The notes: generated from the sequence alone by a model not told the origin. A DNA stretch of 64,000 nucleotides from Alitta virens (GCA_932294295.1 OW028573.1:54377829-54441828), one strand, 5' to 3'. Shown: positions 1 to 12,777, numbered from the stretch's first letter. Program-made: numbers and translations.

Positions 1-42
1 ATATATATATATATCTGGTAGTCAGAACCCCCCCCCCCCCTC
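1..42. repeat. AT microsatellite followed by a C tract
   Basis: The window opens in an (AT)n run of about 14 bases; a homopolymeric C tract follows at 31-40. Low-complexity sequence only. Confidence 0.9.
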
Positions 43-1034
43 CCCGTCTTCACATCTCATTACAAACATGACAACCATGCATGGCAGGCCAATGTGCTGA
101 TCTGACACATGCACGGGTCTGTAGGATAAATCAATCGTCCCAACCAGATTGGTGTTGTCCAGCTATCATGGCAATCGCTCCATTGGCCAAGGTAAATGTA
201 AAATCCTTTTTTTTCCAATACTTGACATGTATGAGGAAAATTGCACATAGTGGTGGTTTAAACTGTAGTAAGCCTTATATATAATCACAAAAATTTGATT
301 TGGAAGAAAACGACAGATACTTAATTCAGAAAAAAGAAGTATCACGTGAAAATTCAATTCAAGCACAACTATATATTCAGTCTTGAATAAAAGAAAATAG
401 AAAGTAAATGACAGCTCCATGCCCTTCAGTTGTGGGTAATGTAATAAACTTTGTGCAGTTACAGAATTAAGAAGCAAGCAAAAACATCATATATATGCTT
501 TTATTGACACAGTAATATCATACATGATACATTTGTCAAAAATAACAGATAAAAACATGTACTAAGTCTACTTCTACTCACTATTCCTATATTCAATATA
601 TACATGGTATAAAAGTTAAAGGTATACATTATCAATAGATTATCTACACATCCATGGTCCCAGTTGCAGAACTCTAGCACGGTTAAAAGAACATTAAGTT
701 TTGTTTACATACATTGGTTAAATATATATACATATATCAGTGTACAGTAACCCTTGATACATATATTACTGCAGTTAATACTGTTAATTAACACAATGTT
801 AATATAAGTACAACATTTGAATTAGGAATACAAGGCGTAGTCCACAGTTATAAACATGGATGTAAAAGCATAGTGATCACAGTATATACAAATGCTTATG
901 GTGCAGAAACTGCTGGTTTGGGGAGTGATGGTTAATGCTCCACAACGAATTATGACACAAACAGTTATTAGGCATCAATAATTACAAGAAATTTTCCAAG
1001 GGATTTTAACAACTCAAGCTCTTTTGATTTCATT
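43..1034. other. AT-rich DNA without recognisable gene
   Basis: No reading frame here resembles a protein family I know. The sequence is AT-rich with short TA-rich patches (about 720-740) and no clear terminal repeats. It is probably intergenic or intronic sequence, possibly the 3' flank of the LINE fragment that follows. Confidence 0.5.
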
Positions 1035-1265
1035 TCAACATTTTCTCTTAGCAATTTTAAAGAGGTCCTCACGACTAAGTGTGTTATGTGGGCATACTAT
1101 GAGACTATGTTTTTCATCTTCGATTTCATGCATATTGCATTTTAGGCATAATCTGTCAACTACTGGCAATAGAGGGTCTTCATGTCTACCTATTTCAAGT
1201 CGTAAATTATGTGAGCTTACTCTAACTCTGGCTATTTTATCATGCATTTTTATGCTAAGGTCTAG
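1035..1265 (-). pseudogene. LINE ORF2 C-terminal fragment (non-LTR retrotransposon)
   Basis: The minus strand encodes about 70 residues with the pattern found at the C-terminal end of many non-LTR reverse-transcriptase proteins: an SSHNLRLEIGRH-like stretch, then a C-x2-C pair (LCLKC), an IEDE acidic motif, H, and a CP dipeptide (VCPHN). This is the cysteine/histidine module after the RT domain in Jockey/CR1/I-type LINEs. No RT or endonuclease domain is visible next to it, so it is a 5'-truncated, dead insertion. The exact LINE clade cannot be set from this short piece. Confidence 0.65.
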
Positions 1266-1279
1266 TAGAAGGTAAGGTT

Positions 1280-2569
1280 CTAGCCTGTAATCAGTCTTGA
1301 TGAGTTAAGTCTAAAATCTACAAATTGTATTGTGTTTTAGTTAGCATTGATTCAAGTTGAATGTCCAACAGTCCAAGCAATGCAATTCTAAACAATGTCA
1401 CGGCTCAACAGGCAAGCTGTCAATCAGAGAGACAGCTGTGATTATGCTCCCAACTCTCCGCTATTTTTCGTCGCACTTTCATCAGAGGAAATTGGACTAT
1501 TATCGTACATACGGAGCTTTTAAAGGGACATGGAAAAAAATGTAGGGGATTTTCGTTCGCACACGAGTAAACATTGTAAAACAATACATATAATAACGTT
1601 GCATAAGGCATATCTTCGTCATCCTTTGTTTAAAACTTATGAAATTCGGATATGTGTTTCAGACGTAAAACTAACCTCCGTATTTGTGTTTTTATCTGTT
1701 TATTCCCCAACAATTACTAAAATCTAGCATTGCGCTTTTTATCACATTTTCTAAATTTTTCTGAAATTTCATAATTCTATGTGCAATTTTTTGCCTTAAA
1801 CATGGGCAACCAGCTGAGGTTAATAATTTCACTGGAGAATATAACAACGGACGGCACTAATTCGGATCTTAATTACACTCAAAGGCTTTTTCTTTGTTTT
1901 AACTTTCATATCAGTATTTTTTATAGTCATGGCTTTAAAGAGTGAATACACTACAGATTGCAATGAAACAACATGTAATGAGTCTGATATCTTTTAAACT
2001 ATGTTGCCTTAACACAATAAAATGATACGTAAAAGGTTTAACACGGCCAGAAAGATTAACTTAAGTGCCAGTTGAAGCGGAATATTTGCTTTTTAATGAC
2101 ACGTCTTTGAGTGAATGCTTTTAAAAGTATGCCAAATATACCAAACGATAGCCCAAAGGCTCTACATCAAGTGTATGGCTTTGCTGGTCAATATATCTTA
2201 AATTTGTGAGTCTTAACTTAAATCCGCTCACTAATTAGTCAGTCACTGGCAGCCAGTCAGTCATTTCGTCGCTCCAGTCACTACCTACCTACCTATGTAT
2301 CTATGTATGATGTATCCATCTATGTATGTATCTTTGCATCTATGTATCTATTTATCAGCACTATGTATCTAAAGAGAAATTAAGATTATTAATTATGATT
2401 TAACAGTATGAATATACTTTTCATTCTCTAATTGTTTTTCCGCCTAGACACAGGCTCCCATCCCGCATGAAAGGGATTTTGGCAGCCGGCCTCTCACCGA
2501 TTTTATTTTATTTTTTATCTTCTGCATCGTCCTTTGCAGGGTAGATGTATCTATGATAGGGGCATCCCT
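1280..2569. other. Non-coding AT-rich stretch with a TCTATGTA-type microsatellite
   Basis: No supported gene. A degenerate tetranucleotide/octanucleotide microsatellite (CTAC, then TATGTATC-type units) occupies about 2282-2370. The short frames at 1357-1727 have no recognisable motifs. Confidence 0.5.
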
Positions 2570-2810
2570 GGATTTGCATAACATCTGTCAATTTTGTTTA
2601 TTGGATCTTGAAACTCCAGAACACTTTATTTTACAATGTCCCGTTTTATTTATCTTTTTTTTATTATTACCTTGGTTGAGGATGACATAAGTTATGACAT
2701 CATTTGCGGATTTAATGAGTTTGACACTTCAAAAGTACACCAGTCTCAGAGTGGTCTGTTTAGGCTTTGTCAATGTCTAGTGGCGAATGCTTCGATGTAT
2801 CGATATGATT
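2570..2810 (+). pseudogene. LINE ORF2 C-terminal fragment
   Basis: Read from about 2571 on the plus strand, the frame gives a C-x2-C (ICQFC), an acidic/His stretch (ETPEHF) and a Cys-Pro (LQCP), the same C-terminal zinc-knuckle-like module as in LINE ORF2 proteins. The frame is open only briefly. It is a second, independent 3' LINE remnant, opposite in strand to the one near 1.1 kb. Confidence 0.5.
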
Positions 2811-2829
2811 TTTAATTTGTTTCTTCTCG

Positions 2830-5276
2830 TTAAATAAGGAAATCTATTACTCCGAGTTACTTATATGAGATTTGTAACGTTTTTTTTTACTTATTGTTGA
2901 CTTTTTCATGTAGAATCTACTAATACTACTTACAGGTGGAGAGCATCATGTGGTACATTGTTCCGCGTGTAATCTACTTTAAACAAAATTAAGCTTGCAA
3001 TTACAACATTGTTCACCAACTTCAGTTCCTAGCCCAATATTCCAGAAAAAAACCTCTTGGTTTTTTAACCACAAAGCAGCGTGTTTTGGCTAACAGTTTT
3101 AACTTTTTGCAGTCAAATCTGTTCTTTTCATTTAGAGAGATCGTAAGTTGATTGTAATAAGGGTTGGACGTTTAGAACACTCAACTTACCTCATTCTCCC
3201 CTACTTTAGTTTCAAGAATTGCGAATATTTTAATGTAATGAATAATAGATAAAAGTTGTGTGCTTGCTATGATTAAATTCATTTAAATATATGCACCATA
3301 CGTGCCTTATTAAAATGAAATATTTTCACACTGGTTAAACATTTTGGACATTACGGCTTATTTGTACAGTTCACGCTTGTTCAACAGCTGCTATATGTGC
3401 TATTGACAATCCAATTAGGTAATATGGATTTTCATAGCTGGTGGAAACTGAACACCAATTAAAATTGAAATTAATCTTATTTCTACAGTATCCATATCAA
3501 GCGGAGTACAAAGAACTTATAACTAATATGCTGGTTGAGGAAGATACGTTACAATAATATAAAATGTTTATGTAAATGATTTCAAGAGCTGAACGGACTT
3601 CAATTTCAAAAGTTTGACAATTACAGGTTTTTGCTGGCAAGCGCTGCTCACTCAATTCTATAGTTTCTCTGTTGTGAATGTGATGATATTAATGGTCAAC
3701 TAGTCCGACAAATATTTTAAGATGGATAACTATTAAACTAAATTCAGGAGAATGACTGAAACTCAATAAATCTGATAAATCGCGGTGGATAAAAGAACAA
3801 GCTGATTGATATTAACATAACAGACGAAAGAATTCTGCACTAGATCTAAAAAATATCTGCTTATGATGTCTTTAAATTCTTGACATTTTACAAACAAGCA
3901 GCTTCTTTTTTTTTTTTGACATTTTCACTCAATTTTATGAGGATGATTGACCCACATATTCTTTTGGGTAATTGAGGTTGTGGTTTGTTTTTTGTCCATC
4001 TGTCACTAGTCCGACAACAATCTTTTAAGATAACTGCTTGACTAAATTCAGGAGTATGACTGAAACTAATAATTATCTCTGTAGTACCTTTGTGGTGAAT
4101 TTTTTGCTTATGACATTTTCTCTTAATTTGTCACTAAAATTGGTAGATTTTACTACAAGGAAATTTAAATGACAATAAAGGGGTGTCGTAGGTCTATTGT
4201 TTTCAAAATTATTATGCATGTAATCAGAACCATTATAATTTTTTTTATTAACATTGATCTGCTACTCTCATTAAAACATGACTACTTACTGTTAGTCAAA
4301 TGCTGTGCAGTTAAGTCATAATTATTAACCATAGGTTTTTATTAATATGTTGGGCAAAGTGTCAAGTCATTAAATTAGTCCCAATCCAGTTCCAGACTGA
4401 CTAAAAGTTAGCATTTTGAATCTTTCTTCAATAAGTTAGGTTATTCATGACTAACCGATTTTGGTCCTAAGTGAGGCAAGCTATATAATTCAGTAAGTGG
4501 CAAAACAAATAGCAATTTCAACACTTTGTGTCCATTTGAGCATGTGGAAATCGTTGATAGCTGTCATTTAGCTTTTTTATGTGGCCAGCTGGCTATGCCA
4601 TGCATGCAAGTATCATTTCACACCAGATCTCCCATGATATGGTGATTGTCTCCTTAATATAAGTTATTTTTCTCTACTCAAATTAGCCAGAGTGTTTTTT
4701 GTCTGAAATAAATACACATCAAGTATGTATATTTTTAGCTGTACTAGTCCAATGAAAAAGTCCTTGACAGACCAAAAAAAGACACAATATATAAAGGAAT
4801 ATATAATGTCTAGTCTATTAAAAATAGTCGCACCAGTCAAAAGTCAAAAAGATTACATTGTCACAATGACAAGATTGGTTACTGGATTCTACAAGTATGA
4901 GTAATGAAGAATAACATCTTACCTTGTTTTATTATTTTGTGGTGGTGATGTAAATTTGCAACTTCTGAATTAACACTTTTTTTTTTTTATAGGAAACTTG
5001 GAAAAATTACCAGTGACTAAATTATCTGTCATCAGGGGACAAAAAACTTAGTCAGGAGATTAATGTCAAAAAAACTGGTCTGCAGAGCTTACGTATCAAT
5101 GTGCCCCTAGTTCAAGGTGCCCCGCCCTGCCCCACAACTCGCAATTTTCATATTTAAAGTCTAATTTCAACAATGGCCAATTTTTTCATGTCTTTGGACT
5201 TTCCAAAACTTTCAGGAACAATCCCGTAGCAACCTATAATTCCAACCTTGCTCATTTCATTGTTTTACATTTTCAG
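2830..5276. other. AT-rich intron/intergenic sequence upstream of sulfotransferase exon
   Basis: No coding region is supported. It contains a diverged direct duplication of about 75 bp (3698-3776 and 4004-4078, both starting CTAGTCCGACAA). The 3' end (about 5250-5276) is a pyrimidine-rich splice acceptor, so at least the final part is an intron of the sulfotransferase gene; an upstream exon must lie elsewhere, but I could not identify it. Confidence 0.5.
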
Positions 5277-6614
5277 AAGCCAGTGCTGGTAATTGCAGCA
5301 GTATTGACTTTGCTGATGTGCATCATAGCTATGTACATAGCACCAATACCTCTATTCAAGATTCAAGTGAAAAATTTTGCAAATGTGAATGCCCTTAGCA
5401 TGCTGCCATCATACAGTTATCCAGTCCGTCAAACTTGTCAACCCAAACATCACGTGATGTATTTGAAGACCTACAAGACTGGCAGCTCCACTTTGTCAAC
5501 AATGATTTACAGATATGCCCTTCGTCACAACCGGACAATAGTACCAATAAGGAAGGACCTTTACCCAAAGACTCTAACCGAAAATAAGCTAGACAACACA
5601 TTCAATGGCCTTCCTCCTAAAGGACCCTTCGACATTTTAGCGATACATCTAAGATTCAATAAAACTGCAGTCATGCAAGTTCTTCATGCCGATACTGTGT
5701 TTGCAGTTAGTCTCAGACATCCAATAGATCATCTGCAGTCCTACTTTAAAGAGTTCGATCTGTTGAATAAATATGGACAAAACAGACTAAATGTGTTCCT
5801 GCAAAACCCATGGAGTTTTGATAATGTCAGGAACTTGCCGAGCATCAATGCTTACCAATGTGGTTTAAAAGATGAAGACAAGTACAATATGACTGCCATT
5901 AACCAGCTTATATCTGACATGGAGAAGACTTTTGACATCATCACTTTCACTGAATATTTTGATGAATCCTTGTTATTGTTACGACATAAACTGTGTTGGA
6001 CCATGGAGGACATTGTCTATATGGTCCTTCGACAGAGATATTATTCATTGCAAGATCTTCAAGTGGGAGTTTTCAGTGAGAGAGACATAAAGACTTTCCG
6101 GAATTACAGTATTGCTGACTTCATGTTGTATGACCATTTCCTGCACAACTTTATGAAAGAACTTAATTCACAAAATGATGAGTTTTGGGATGAACTAGCC
6201 CATTTTCGAAGTGTACTTCGATTAGTGACAACTTTCTGCCAAGGAGTACAGGAAACCATATCAAAAGAATTTTCTGCTATCTATAGACTTGCTGGTGATT
6301 CGCGCACTGGAGAAGGTCGCTCCTTTATCACTATAAAAGCATCTGTTTGGAATCCCAGTTTCACTGTCGATGCTGTTGACTGCGCAATGATGATGACGCG
6401 AACAAATGTTCTTAGAAATCTTGTTTATGTGAGAAATTCACCGCAATTTTGCAGAAGAAAACCATTAAGCGCTCGTCTTGTGAAGCTCAATGATGCCTTC
6501 TGTCAACATTATAGTCTTTTTTACAACCTGCCAATGGCAGTATTTGCTAACAAATATTCATATATGTGGTTGGCCCCTGGCCTGAAGGAAAACATAGAAC
6601 TGAAGCACAGGTAA
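5277..6614 (+). CDS. Galactose/galactosylceramide 3-O-sulfotransferase-like protein, main 3' exon
   Basis: Seen: an open exon of 445 codons starts directly after a splice acceptor (TTTTACATTTTCAG, ends 5276) and ends at TAA. A hydrophobic segment at residues about 3-23 fits a type II signal anchor. The PAPS 5'-phosphosulfate loop LKTYKTGSST lies at residues about 63-72, and the 3'-phosphate motif follows about 80 residues later (SLRHP...SYF). Several N-glycosylation sequons (NRT, NMT, NYS) fit a Golgi-lumen domain. Known: these two motifs define Golgi sulfotransferases, and the LKT(H/Y)KTGSST wording is typical of the GAL3ST family, which transfers sulfate to the 3-OH of galactose on glycolipids or glycans. 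Inferred: true acceptor is unknown. The ATG must be in an upstream exon or the first in-exon Met is used. A paralogue lies at 18780-20117 on the same strand. Confidence 0.85.
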   Translation, partial: KPVLVIAAVLTLLMCIIAMYIAPIPLFKIQVKNFANVNALSMLPSYSYPVRQTCQPKHHVMYLKTYKTGSSTLSTMIYRYALRHNRTIVPIRKDLYPKTLTENKLDNTFNGLPPKGPFDILAIHLRFNKTAVMQVLHADTVFAVSLRHPIDHLQSYFKEFDLLNKYGQNRLNVFLQNPWSFDNVRNLPSINAYQCGLKDEDKYNMTAINQLISDMEKTFDIITFTEYFDESLLLLRHKLCWTMEDIVYMVLRQRYYSLQDLQVGVFSERDIKTFRNYSIADFMLYDHFLHNFMKELNSQNDEFWDELAHFRSVLRLVTTFCQGVQETISKEFSAIYRLAGDSRTGEGRSFITIKASVWNPSFTVDAVDCAMMMTRTNVLRNLVYVRNSPQFCRRKPLSARLVKLNDAFCQHYSLFYNLPMAVFANKYSYMWLAPGLKENIELKHR

Positions 6615-6655
6615 TTATTTAAAAGAATACGTATCAAGACTGTCTGACATACTGG

Positions 6656-6661
6656 AATAAA
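6656..6661 (+). promoter_or_regulatory. Polyadenylation signal AATAAA
   Basis: A canonical AATAAA lies 42 bp past the sulfotransferase stop codon, a fitting place for 3' end formation of a short 3' UTR. Confidence 0.6.
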
Positions 6662-7044
6662 TTATTGTCATTGTTTCATTTTCTGTCAATATTTGATGAA
6701 TGATATACTTGTCATGTTTTGTCAATAAAATTCAAAATGATATTGTGTTGAACACTTTTTGGACCTACAAAAACTGCAACTTATTTTTCCCTAACTACAT
6801 AGAAGAATCAAAGTCTTTCAAAAGATTAACAAAAAATTACAACAGGATTCCCATGATATCCAGGATCATGAGGATGGCAAACATGGCCTCCTGATGTTTG
6901 AAAGTAATGTTGGTTAGATTTCGTTCATCATTCCTGTGATGGAGAAGGCATGTTCCAAAGATAAAACAGCCAAAAACAAAAGCATTGAGAGACGTTTCAC
7001 TAACAACACTTTGGTGTGTCAACCACTGACCTATATATCACCTA

Positions 7045-7688
7045 GAGCTCTTCTTTGCAATGGTACAATCATCTGGTGGTTTTAATAACAATCCAACTGT
7101 TTGTCATTTCATTTCTACATACAAGCGCCTCATGGTGAGGCATGAGATCAAATGCAATACTGGTAACTGCAGTGTCCAGGACACCACCAGTATTTTGCCA
7201 TGTCTGTCGTCATCAAAGCTCTCGGCAGCTGTACCTGATGCTACTGAGGACATAGCTGTAGCCCGAAGGCATGATCCACATTTAATGCAACAGTCAACTG
7301 ATTATGATGACCACACTTCTGTCCCCAGCCTAGAAGCCTTGTCAGCATTCAAGGAAGCTGCAGTCGGTTACATGCAGGGTATGTGGTTCTCATGGTTAGG
7401 AGACGAGTTAAATGTGGTGATTGTCTGGCAGCATTAATCAGTGATACCAGTGTACAGGATAATGAGGATGTCTCAAAGAGCCTGATAAGAGCAAAGGACA
7501 GAGGTGGGTTGATTCAACCATCTAGGAGTGTTATTCAGGTGTGCCAGCACGCAGAAAAGCTATTTCAACATTTGATCAAGGTTTCTGAGGGACTGCCACG
7601 TGCTACAAATTTGATGGAGACAGTGTCACTTTTATGGAATATACACTATGGAGTTCTCGTGAAAATGAGTCTATTCCCCGTTTATTGA
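7045..7688 (+). pseudogene. P-element/THAP9-like transposase C-terminal relic
   Basis: Two overlapping plus frames (about 7045-7437 and 7383-7688) together match the C-terminal part of P-element transposases and THAP9-like proteins: a HLELFF start, the signature GGFNNNPT followed by YKRLMVRHE and NGNC-like TGNC, then a GYM/G segment, C-x2-C (VKCGDCLAAL) and an IRAKDRGGLIQPS stretch. Known: in THAP9/P elements these lie C-terminal to the GTP-binding insertion. At least one frameshift (about 7385) and an upstream in-frame stop (about 7029) show decay. No THAP domain or terminal repeats are identifiable nearby, so it is a fragment. It lies 0.4 kb downstream of the sulfotransferase gene. Confidence 0.65.
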
Positions 7689-7690
7689 AG

Positions 7691-8801
7691 CTTGGATCTA
7701 GACTATTATTTTTTTCATTGATCCATTTATGCATTTATTTAAAAAAAAAACTTTTAAAAGAAGACATGTGCTCTACTGTAAGGTCTACATGTATTGGAAT
7801 TTCTTGATAATGTATGAATGTTTGTGACATTATAATCATGAGTAAACTTATATGTTGTACGTCATATATATATGCATAAACAGTAGCCACTGAGTTGCTT
7901 AGATTACATTTAAATGTTGATTGTACAACCATTAATGCCTTCATGGTGCTATTATATATGTGGCTGTTTAGTAAACCTCTTTTTTTAGCAGTAGCAGATA
8001 GTGGGGGAGGGGGGGGGGGGGTTTAACCCCCCCCCCCCTTGGCCTAGTACATTTTAATTAAAGTTCAGTGGTCCACAATAAATTTAAATTTGTCAACCCC
8101 CATTAAACATTTTCTGGATTTACCCGTCTAGTGACTTGATCCATGATGATATGCCGATTATATGTGACTTGGTGTGTGTGACTAACTACACCAGTGATAC
8201 TGTTAATAGTGATAATCTGCTCACATAGGTGAGGCATTACATGCATCAAATATTGTACAATAAATACATATTTTTTAAACAATACAACTGTTGCTGTTTA
8301 TTCCAAAATTGGCACTGCTCTGTGTAACTGAATAGTGTGGAATATGCATTTATTTCCATATTATGCCTACTTGAGAGTACACTGTAGGCCGAGGGGTGCA
8401 GTGTAGTAATATGGCCGACCTGTGGCTTCAACCCAGTTGGGGGTATCAGCTGTCCATTATATAGGTCAGTGGTGTCAACCAAGTCATGACATGACATAAT
8501 GCTGAGCTAAGTTATCATACTTGTCTAAAATTCATGAGGTCAAAATTTGATCTCATAATGATCTCACAGCGATCTCATATCATATTGATGATATCTGATT
8601 GATATCACCATGAGATTGCCATTTGTTTTTACCAGGTGTCACTAGAATAGCCCTAGTGGTGACGCCTGGTGGATGTCTGCTGGACATTGTATTCACGTGT
8701 GTTGGCTTTTGGTGCAAGACTGTAGCTATGGCATCATCTACAATTAAGCAAAAGGTGGGTGGATTTGGTCATGTAAACTTACATTGTTGACATGTGGTAG
8801 G
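7691..8801. other. Non-coding stretch with a G/C palindrome
   Basis: No gene supported. A perfect G-run/TTTAA/C-run palindrome lies at about 8009-8038 and would fold into a very stable hairpin. A phrase at about 8729-8755 begins ATGGCATC and runs into GTGGGT, which resembles a tiny first exon followed by a splice donor, but nothing else supports that. Confidence 0.4.
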
Positions 8802-8817
8802 CACCCTCTGGTTGTAA

Positions 8818-8951
8818 ACCGCTGGGTCCCGGGTTCAATTCCAAGTCGAGCCTGTGTCATCCTTCGTCTCATTGCCATGGTCCCTACCTGTCCTAATTAG
8901 CCCATCAGGTGCATAAATACAGGACGTAAAGCCCTAATCCACCACCACCAC
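8818..8951 (+). mobile_element. tRNA-derived SINE, 5'-truncated, with 16-bp target duplication
   Basis: The insert begins inside the tRNA-like head (B box GGGTTCAATTCC), runs through the family body (CCTGTCCTAATTAGCCCA...ACGTAAAGCCCTAAT) and ends in a CCA-rich tail. It is flanked by a perfect 16-bp direct repeat, CACCCTCTGGTTGTAA, at 8802-8817 and 8952-8967, as expected for LINE-mediated target-primed insertion. It is the clearest sense-strand copy of the SINE seen about ten times in this window. Confidence 0.9.
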
Positions 8952-9084
8952 CACCCTCTGGTTGTAAGTCTAATGGACTAATTCCACAACAATGTCAGAT
9001 ACCAAGGATGACTTTGTATAGCTGGTTAATAAGTCATTAAACATAATAGACATAACTATATGTGGAATTTGTGCAGGCAAGTCA

Positions 9085-9345
9085 AGTTAGTTAGTTAGTT
9101 TTATTGTTTAACGCTTCATCAGCACCTGAGTGGGCTATGTAGAGGCTCTCTAGGGTAAGATTGATTATCTATAGTTGGTAGCAGAAACCAGAAGCATGTA
9201 AAAAATCAATAATTGTCTGCGTTGGATAGCTGGAGCAGCTTGTGCAATGCGCACTGTCCTGTTTTAGCCACTGGGGATAGAGGACTTCACCCCAAGTGTT
9301 TCCACCCTCGCCGCGTGGAGGCCCAGGACCTTCGAGGGCTGCAGG
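9085..9345 (-). mobile_element. Second SINE-like repeat with (ACTA)n tail
   Basis: On the minus strand a compact repeat ends in GCGTTAAACAATAAAAC followed by an ACTA/ACTA tail (plus strand AGTTAGTTAGTT at 9088-9100). Such 'gcgttaaacaataaa' ends with short tandem tails are typical of SINE 3' ends in marine invertebrates. No tRNA-like promoter boxes stand out, and only one copy is in the window, so family membership is inference. Confidence 0.4.
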
Positions 9346-10788
9346 CAAATCAAGAAAAACTGTCCAGTTACATAGTTACATAATTGAAGCCACTGGGCAA
9401 GGAAATGTCTAGAGCTCTTCCCGCCACCATATTTTCTTCAGCCATACTAATTCAGCATGGCATGAATTTTCAGATATTATATTCAAACAGTTTTTCCATT
9501 TGCTGGAAATACTTGTTCATCAGGAAGTCCTTGGCCTCCTCATGCAAGGGTGTTAACACAGAGGATGAAGACCTCGAGTAGCCAACATATGCCTGTCTAG
9601 CTATGAACTTACAGGTTTACACATCATTAATATAATATAACTAACTATTACAGCCAATTTCTATGAGCTGGAAAACAATTTCATAGACTTGGAAGATAAA
9701 CATTTTATGAATTAATGGTGTGGAATCTATTGAGATAACTACACTTCAGTCTATTCTCACCACCCCAGAATGATTCTCAGTGCAATAATTACTTATAAGA
9801 CAGCAGGCCTCAACTTCATTCTTCTTTTTATTATTTATTTGGCATGTTGTGGTCATCAATGTTCAGGGCTCAGCAAATGTTTTGCCAAAGGTATTGTATA
9901 GTTGCTTCAGTGAAAGTTGTCTGTAAACTGGCACACTTTGTTTCTGGAGCCAAACTCCAGTATTATTGCATTACATTCATATATTTGTATTTGATTGGTT
10001 TTAAGGCCCTATTGTGCCTTTTGATAGTCTCATTGACATATTAGGAAAAACACAAAGTTTGAAACTGCTGCACCTGCATGCTTTAAACTTTGTTACAATA
10101 TGTAGAACAGTACTAGTTTAGTTGTGCCTTTTGGAGGTTTCATGACCATGAATAACTTAGAATTATAGTAATGAGGGAAAATGTGAAATATTTTCCCAAA
10201 CCACCTCATCTCAACAACTATTATACCAATATATCGCTTATTTGATATCAACTGACCTGGTCACCACATTCCCCAATTTTCTGCACGTTGTTTATTATGT
10301 AGAATAAGGTCAACTGTTACACTGGTGTCCTCACTAATTAATGCAATAAATTGCAGTGCAATACGTTCCCCCACTGATTTATGACTGATTCACAGATCTA
10401 TCATCAACGTTTTACACTAACATCAATATTCATTGTTTTATTTAACAAAATCTGCGGAGGGTATGCTGCTGTGGTAGCCAGTTTCTGTATTCAAATGACT
10501 TTATAACATATCCTTGTTGTTCTAAGATCAACTTTGTGCATGTTTTTGTTCATGTGTGATTAAAGTGTAGCAGCATGCAGAAAAACTATCAAAAAATTAT
10601 ATCTCACATTGCAAAAATAACCTTTCGGTGGCCATCTTGAGTTCCCCTTCATATTTCTCGATGGGGTCTATATCTAAAATTGACCTCTAGGGTGTGTAGA
10701 TCAATCATGCCAAATTTCATGCTTTTAACAGGATGTGCACAAAATGGCCTTTTTTGGTCATTAACCACTGGACTATAATTCAATTTGG
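9346..10788. other. AT-rich stretch without supported features
   Basis: Short frames occur (for example 9384-9581 and 9844-10044) but none has motifs, length or composition that marks a gene. Confidence 0.4.
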
Positions 10789-10882
10789 TGTGTGTGTGTG
10801 TGTGCGTGCGTGTGCGTGTGTGTGTTATTAGGGCTATACGTCCTGTATTTCTGCACCAGTTGGGCTAATTAGGACAGGCAGT
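10789..10882 (-). mobile_element. tRNA-derived SINE fragment with TG-rich tail
   Basis: Minus-strand 3' part of the SINE family: the plus strand reads (TG)n/(CG) microsatellite, then ATTAGGGCTATACGTCCTGT through AATTAGGACAGGCAG. The tRNA-like head is absent, so it is truncated. The dinucleotide tail replaces the CACC-type tail of other copies. Confidence 0.8.
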
Positions 10883-12777
10883 ACCTTGATGAGGCACCAA
10901 GCAAGTACCACAGAATTGGTGTCAAATCTACTAAATGTTTTTGACAAGTATACCATAACATAGTAGGAGAGCTGATGCCCTCGAAGTGCAATATTTAAAA
11001 AAAGGTTTAAGTGGTCACAAGGGTACATTTTAGTTGAAGACAAATTATTGGCCCTCCTATGAAAATTTCATTATTTTTCAAAAATATTTCCGAAGTGCTT
11101 AAGGGTCTTTGTTATGTTTTTGAACATTACCTACTCTTGAAGACCAGCTTTCCCCCAAGAACTCTTGAAATATTTCAATTAGGGCCCTGATTCTAAGACC
11201 CTCCTATTCTGTACTATTCCACAGTCTATTATTCTCAGTATAAACCCAACATGAAACATTGCACCAACATCATGGTAGAAAACATGGATGGTACCATCAA
11301 TGAAATTAGAGAATGGCTGGATGAAAATAAACCATCAATCACATAGCATACAATGGATCAAGCAGGAACACCATCACAACTTCAGGTAGTACTGTATGAA
11401 GAAGTGCTTTGACTGGGCACGAGTGAGACTAGGCAGCTTTAAGGTGAAACATTTGCAGATGCCATAGCATGTACCACCAGTCAGTAAGGGGTTGCACTCC
11501 TGGCAGACTACCTTAGCCTAGTCAACCATTTGGAGAGTCCTGGAATCATGAGCCCTAGGAAAGGTTCATGGACCCTTGGAAAGGGTTCAGTCTAATGTCA
11601 CTGTTACACATCTGGGAACAGTACAATGAGATGACAAAAAGATTGCCACGGCAACTAACAAGGGCTTGGACTATGGGCAAAGTAGGAAATACAACAGCTT
11701 GGGTTCTGGTCAACACGAAGGCTAATGCAGAGGGAATAGAAACAAGTGACATGGTGCATGGAAGAAGACCATATTCTCATCTGATTTTTTTTTGTTATGA
11801 CATCTTTAGGATCACAAAATGGTGGGAGTTTGCCTCCTTGGAATTATTTCTCTAGTAAAATCTTCCCTTAAGAAATAAGTAGGTGTAGCTTGAAGATGAC
11901 ACTTCTGGGCCTCTATTTTTTGGAGATACTGGGCAGCAGTGGGAAACCCAGCAGCGACACTGGGCAAAGCGAAAGTTCCTGTTATTCAATCTTTTCTTCA
12001 AGAATTCAGTAGACTTTCTCCATACAGTCCTTGTCAGTCTTTTTAATTAGGTGGCACTTCCGGTATTCTGTCAAAAATAAGATTGTCCCTGCGAGGCTGA
12101 CCTTCCATATACACCAGTCGGACAGCGAACAAGTCATATTGGTTATTTAAGTTTTTTGTACTCAGAGTCATTTTGTTCAAGTCGCTGATCAAGTTTGTTC
12201 AATCCTTCAACTAATTGACTGAAAAATATGTTTATAGTGTTGGTGTCCGTGACCTTAGTCAGGCTCTCTTTGAATGAATTTTTTTTTTTCATTTGATCAA
12301 TGTTTTTACTGAGCTGCTTAATTTCAACTGCTAAGTTTTTGCCAACACCCTTGTTTGACAAATTTGCAGGTATCAAAAGTGGTAGTAAGAGTTATGTTAC
12401 AGGTCACTGTCACCAATGATACACACCAAATGCAATATCATACAACTACATGCAATCAGACAGGTACTATAATAGAATCAACACAACAATATTGACTACA
12501 CAAGTTTAATTATTGGATTGCTTAAAAGTTGGACATATTTCATATTGTCATGTTAGTTTTGTACATTTTGTATAATTTATATATTGATGTAATGGTTTAA
12601 TACATTTTATATACTCACACCCAACTTTACAGTGATTGTTAAAATATTTCTCCAAATTGTTAAAATCTAACTCTCATTTCAAACTGGCAGATTTCAAATT
12701 TTTAATATCTTCACAGGTGTGCTTTTGATGCACAATGGATCCTGACAAGGTGGTGCAATCTCCCAGATGAGTTACTT
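10883..12777. other. Unassigned sequence
   Basis: No gene is supported. A 77-codon minus-strand frame at 12143-12376 is Lys/Asn/Gln-rich and could form a coiled coil, but has no family signature. The (TG)n-bounded SINE fragment precedes it, and Gypsy-derived sequence begins after 12778. Confidence 0.35.

Noticed and set aside
8009..8038. G/C palindrome as a transcription terminator
   Set aside because: Hairpin terminators of this kind are bacterial; here it is probably a low-complexity or transposon end.
12143..12376. 77-codon Lys/Asn-rich minus-strand ORF
   Set aside because: No family motif; AT-rich composition can give such a frame by chance.
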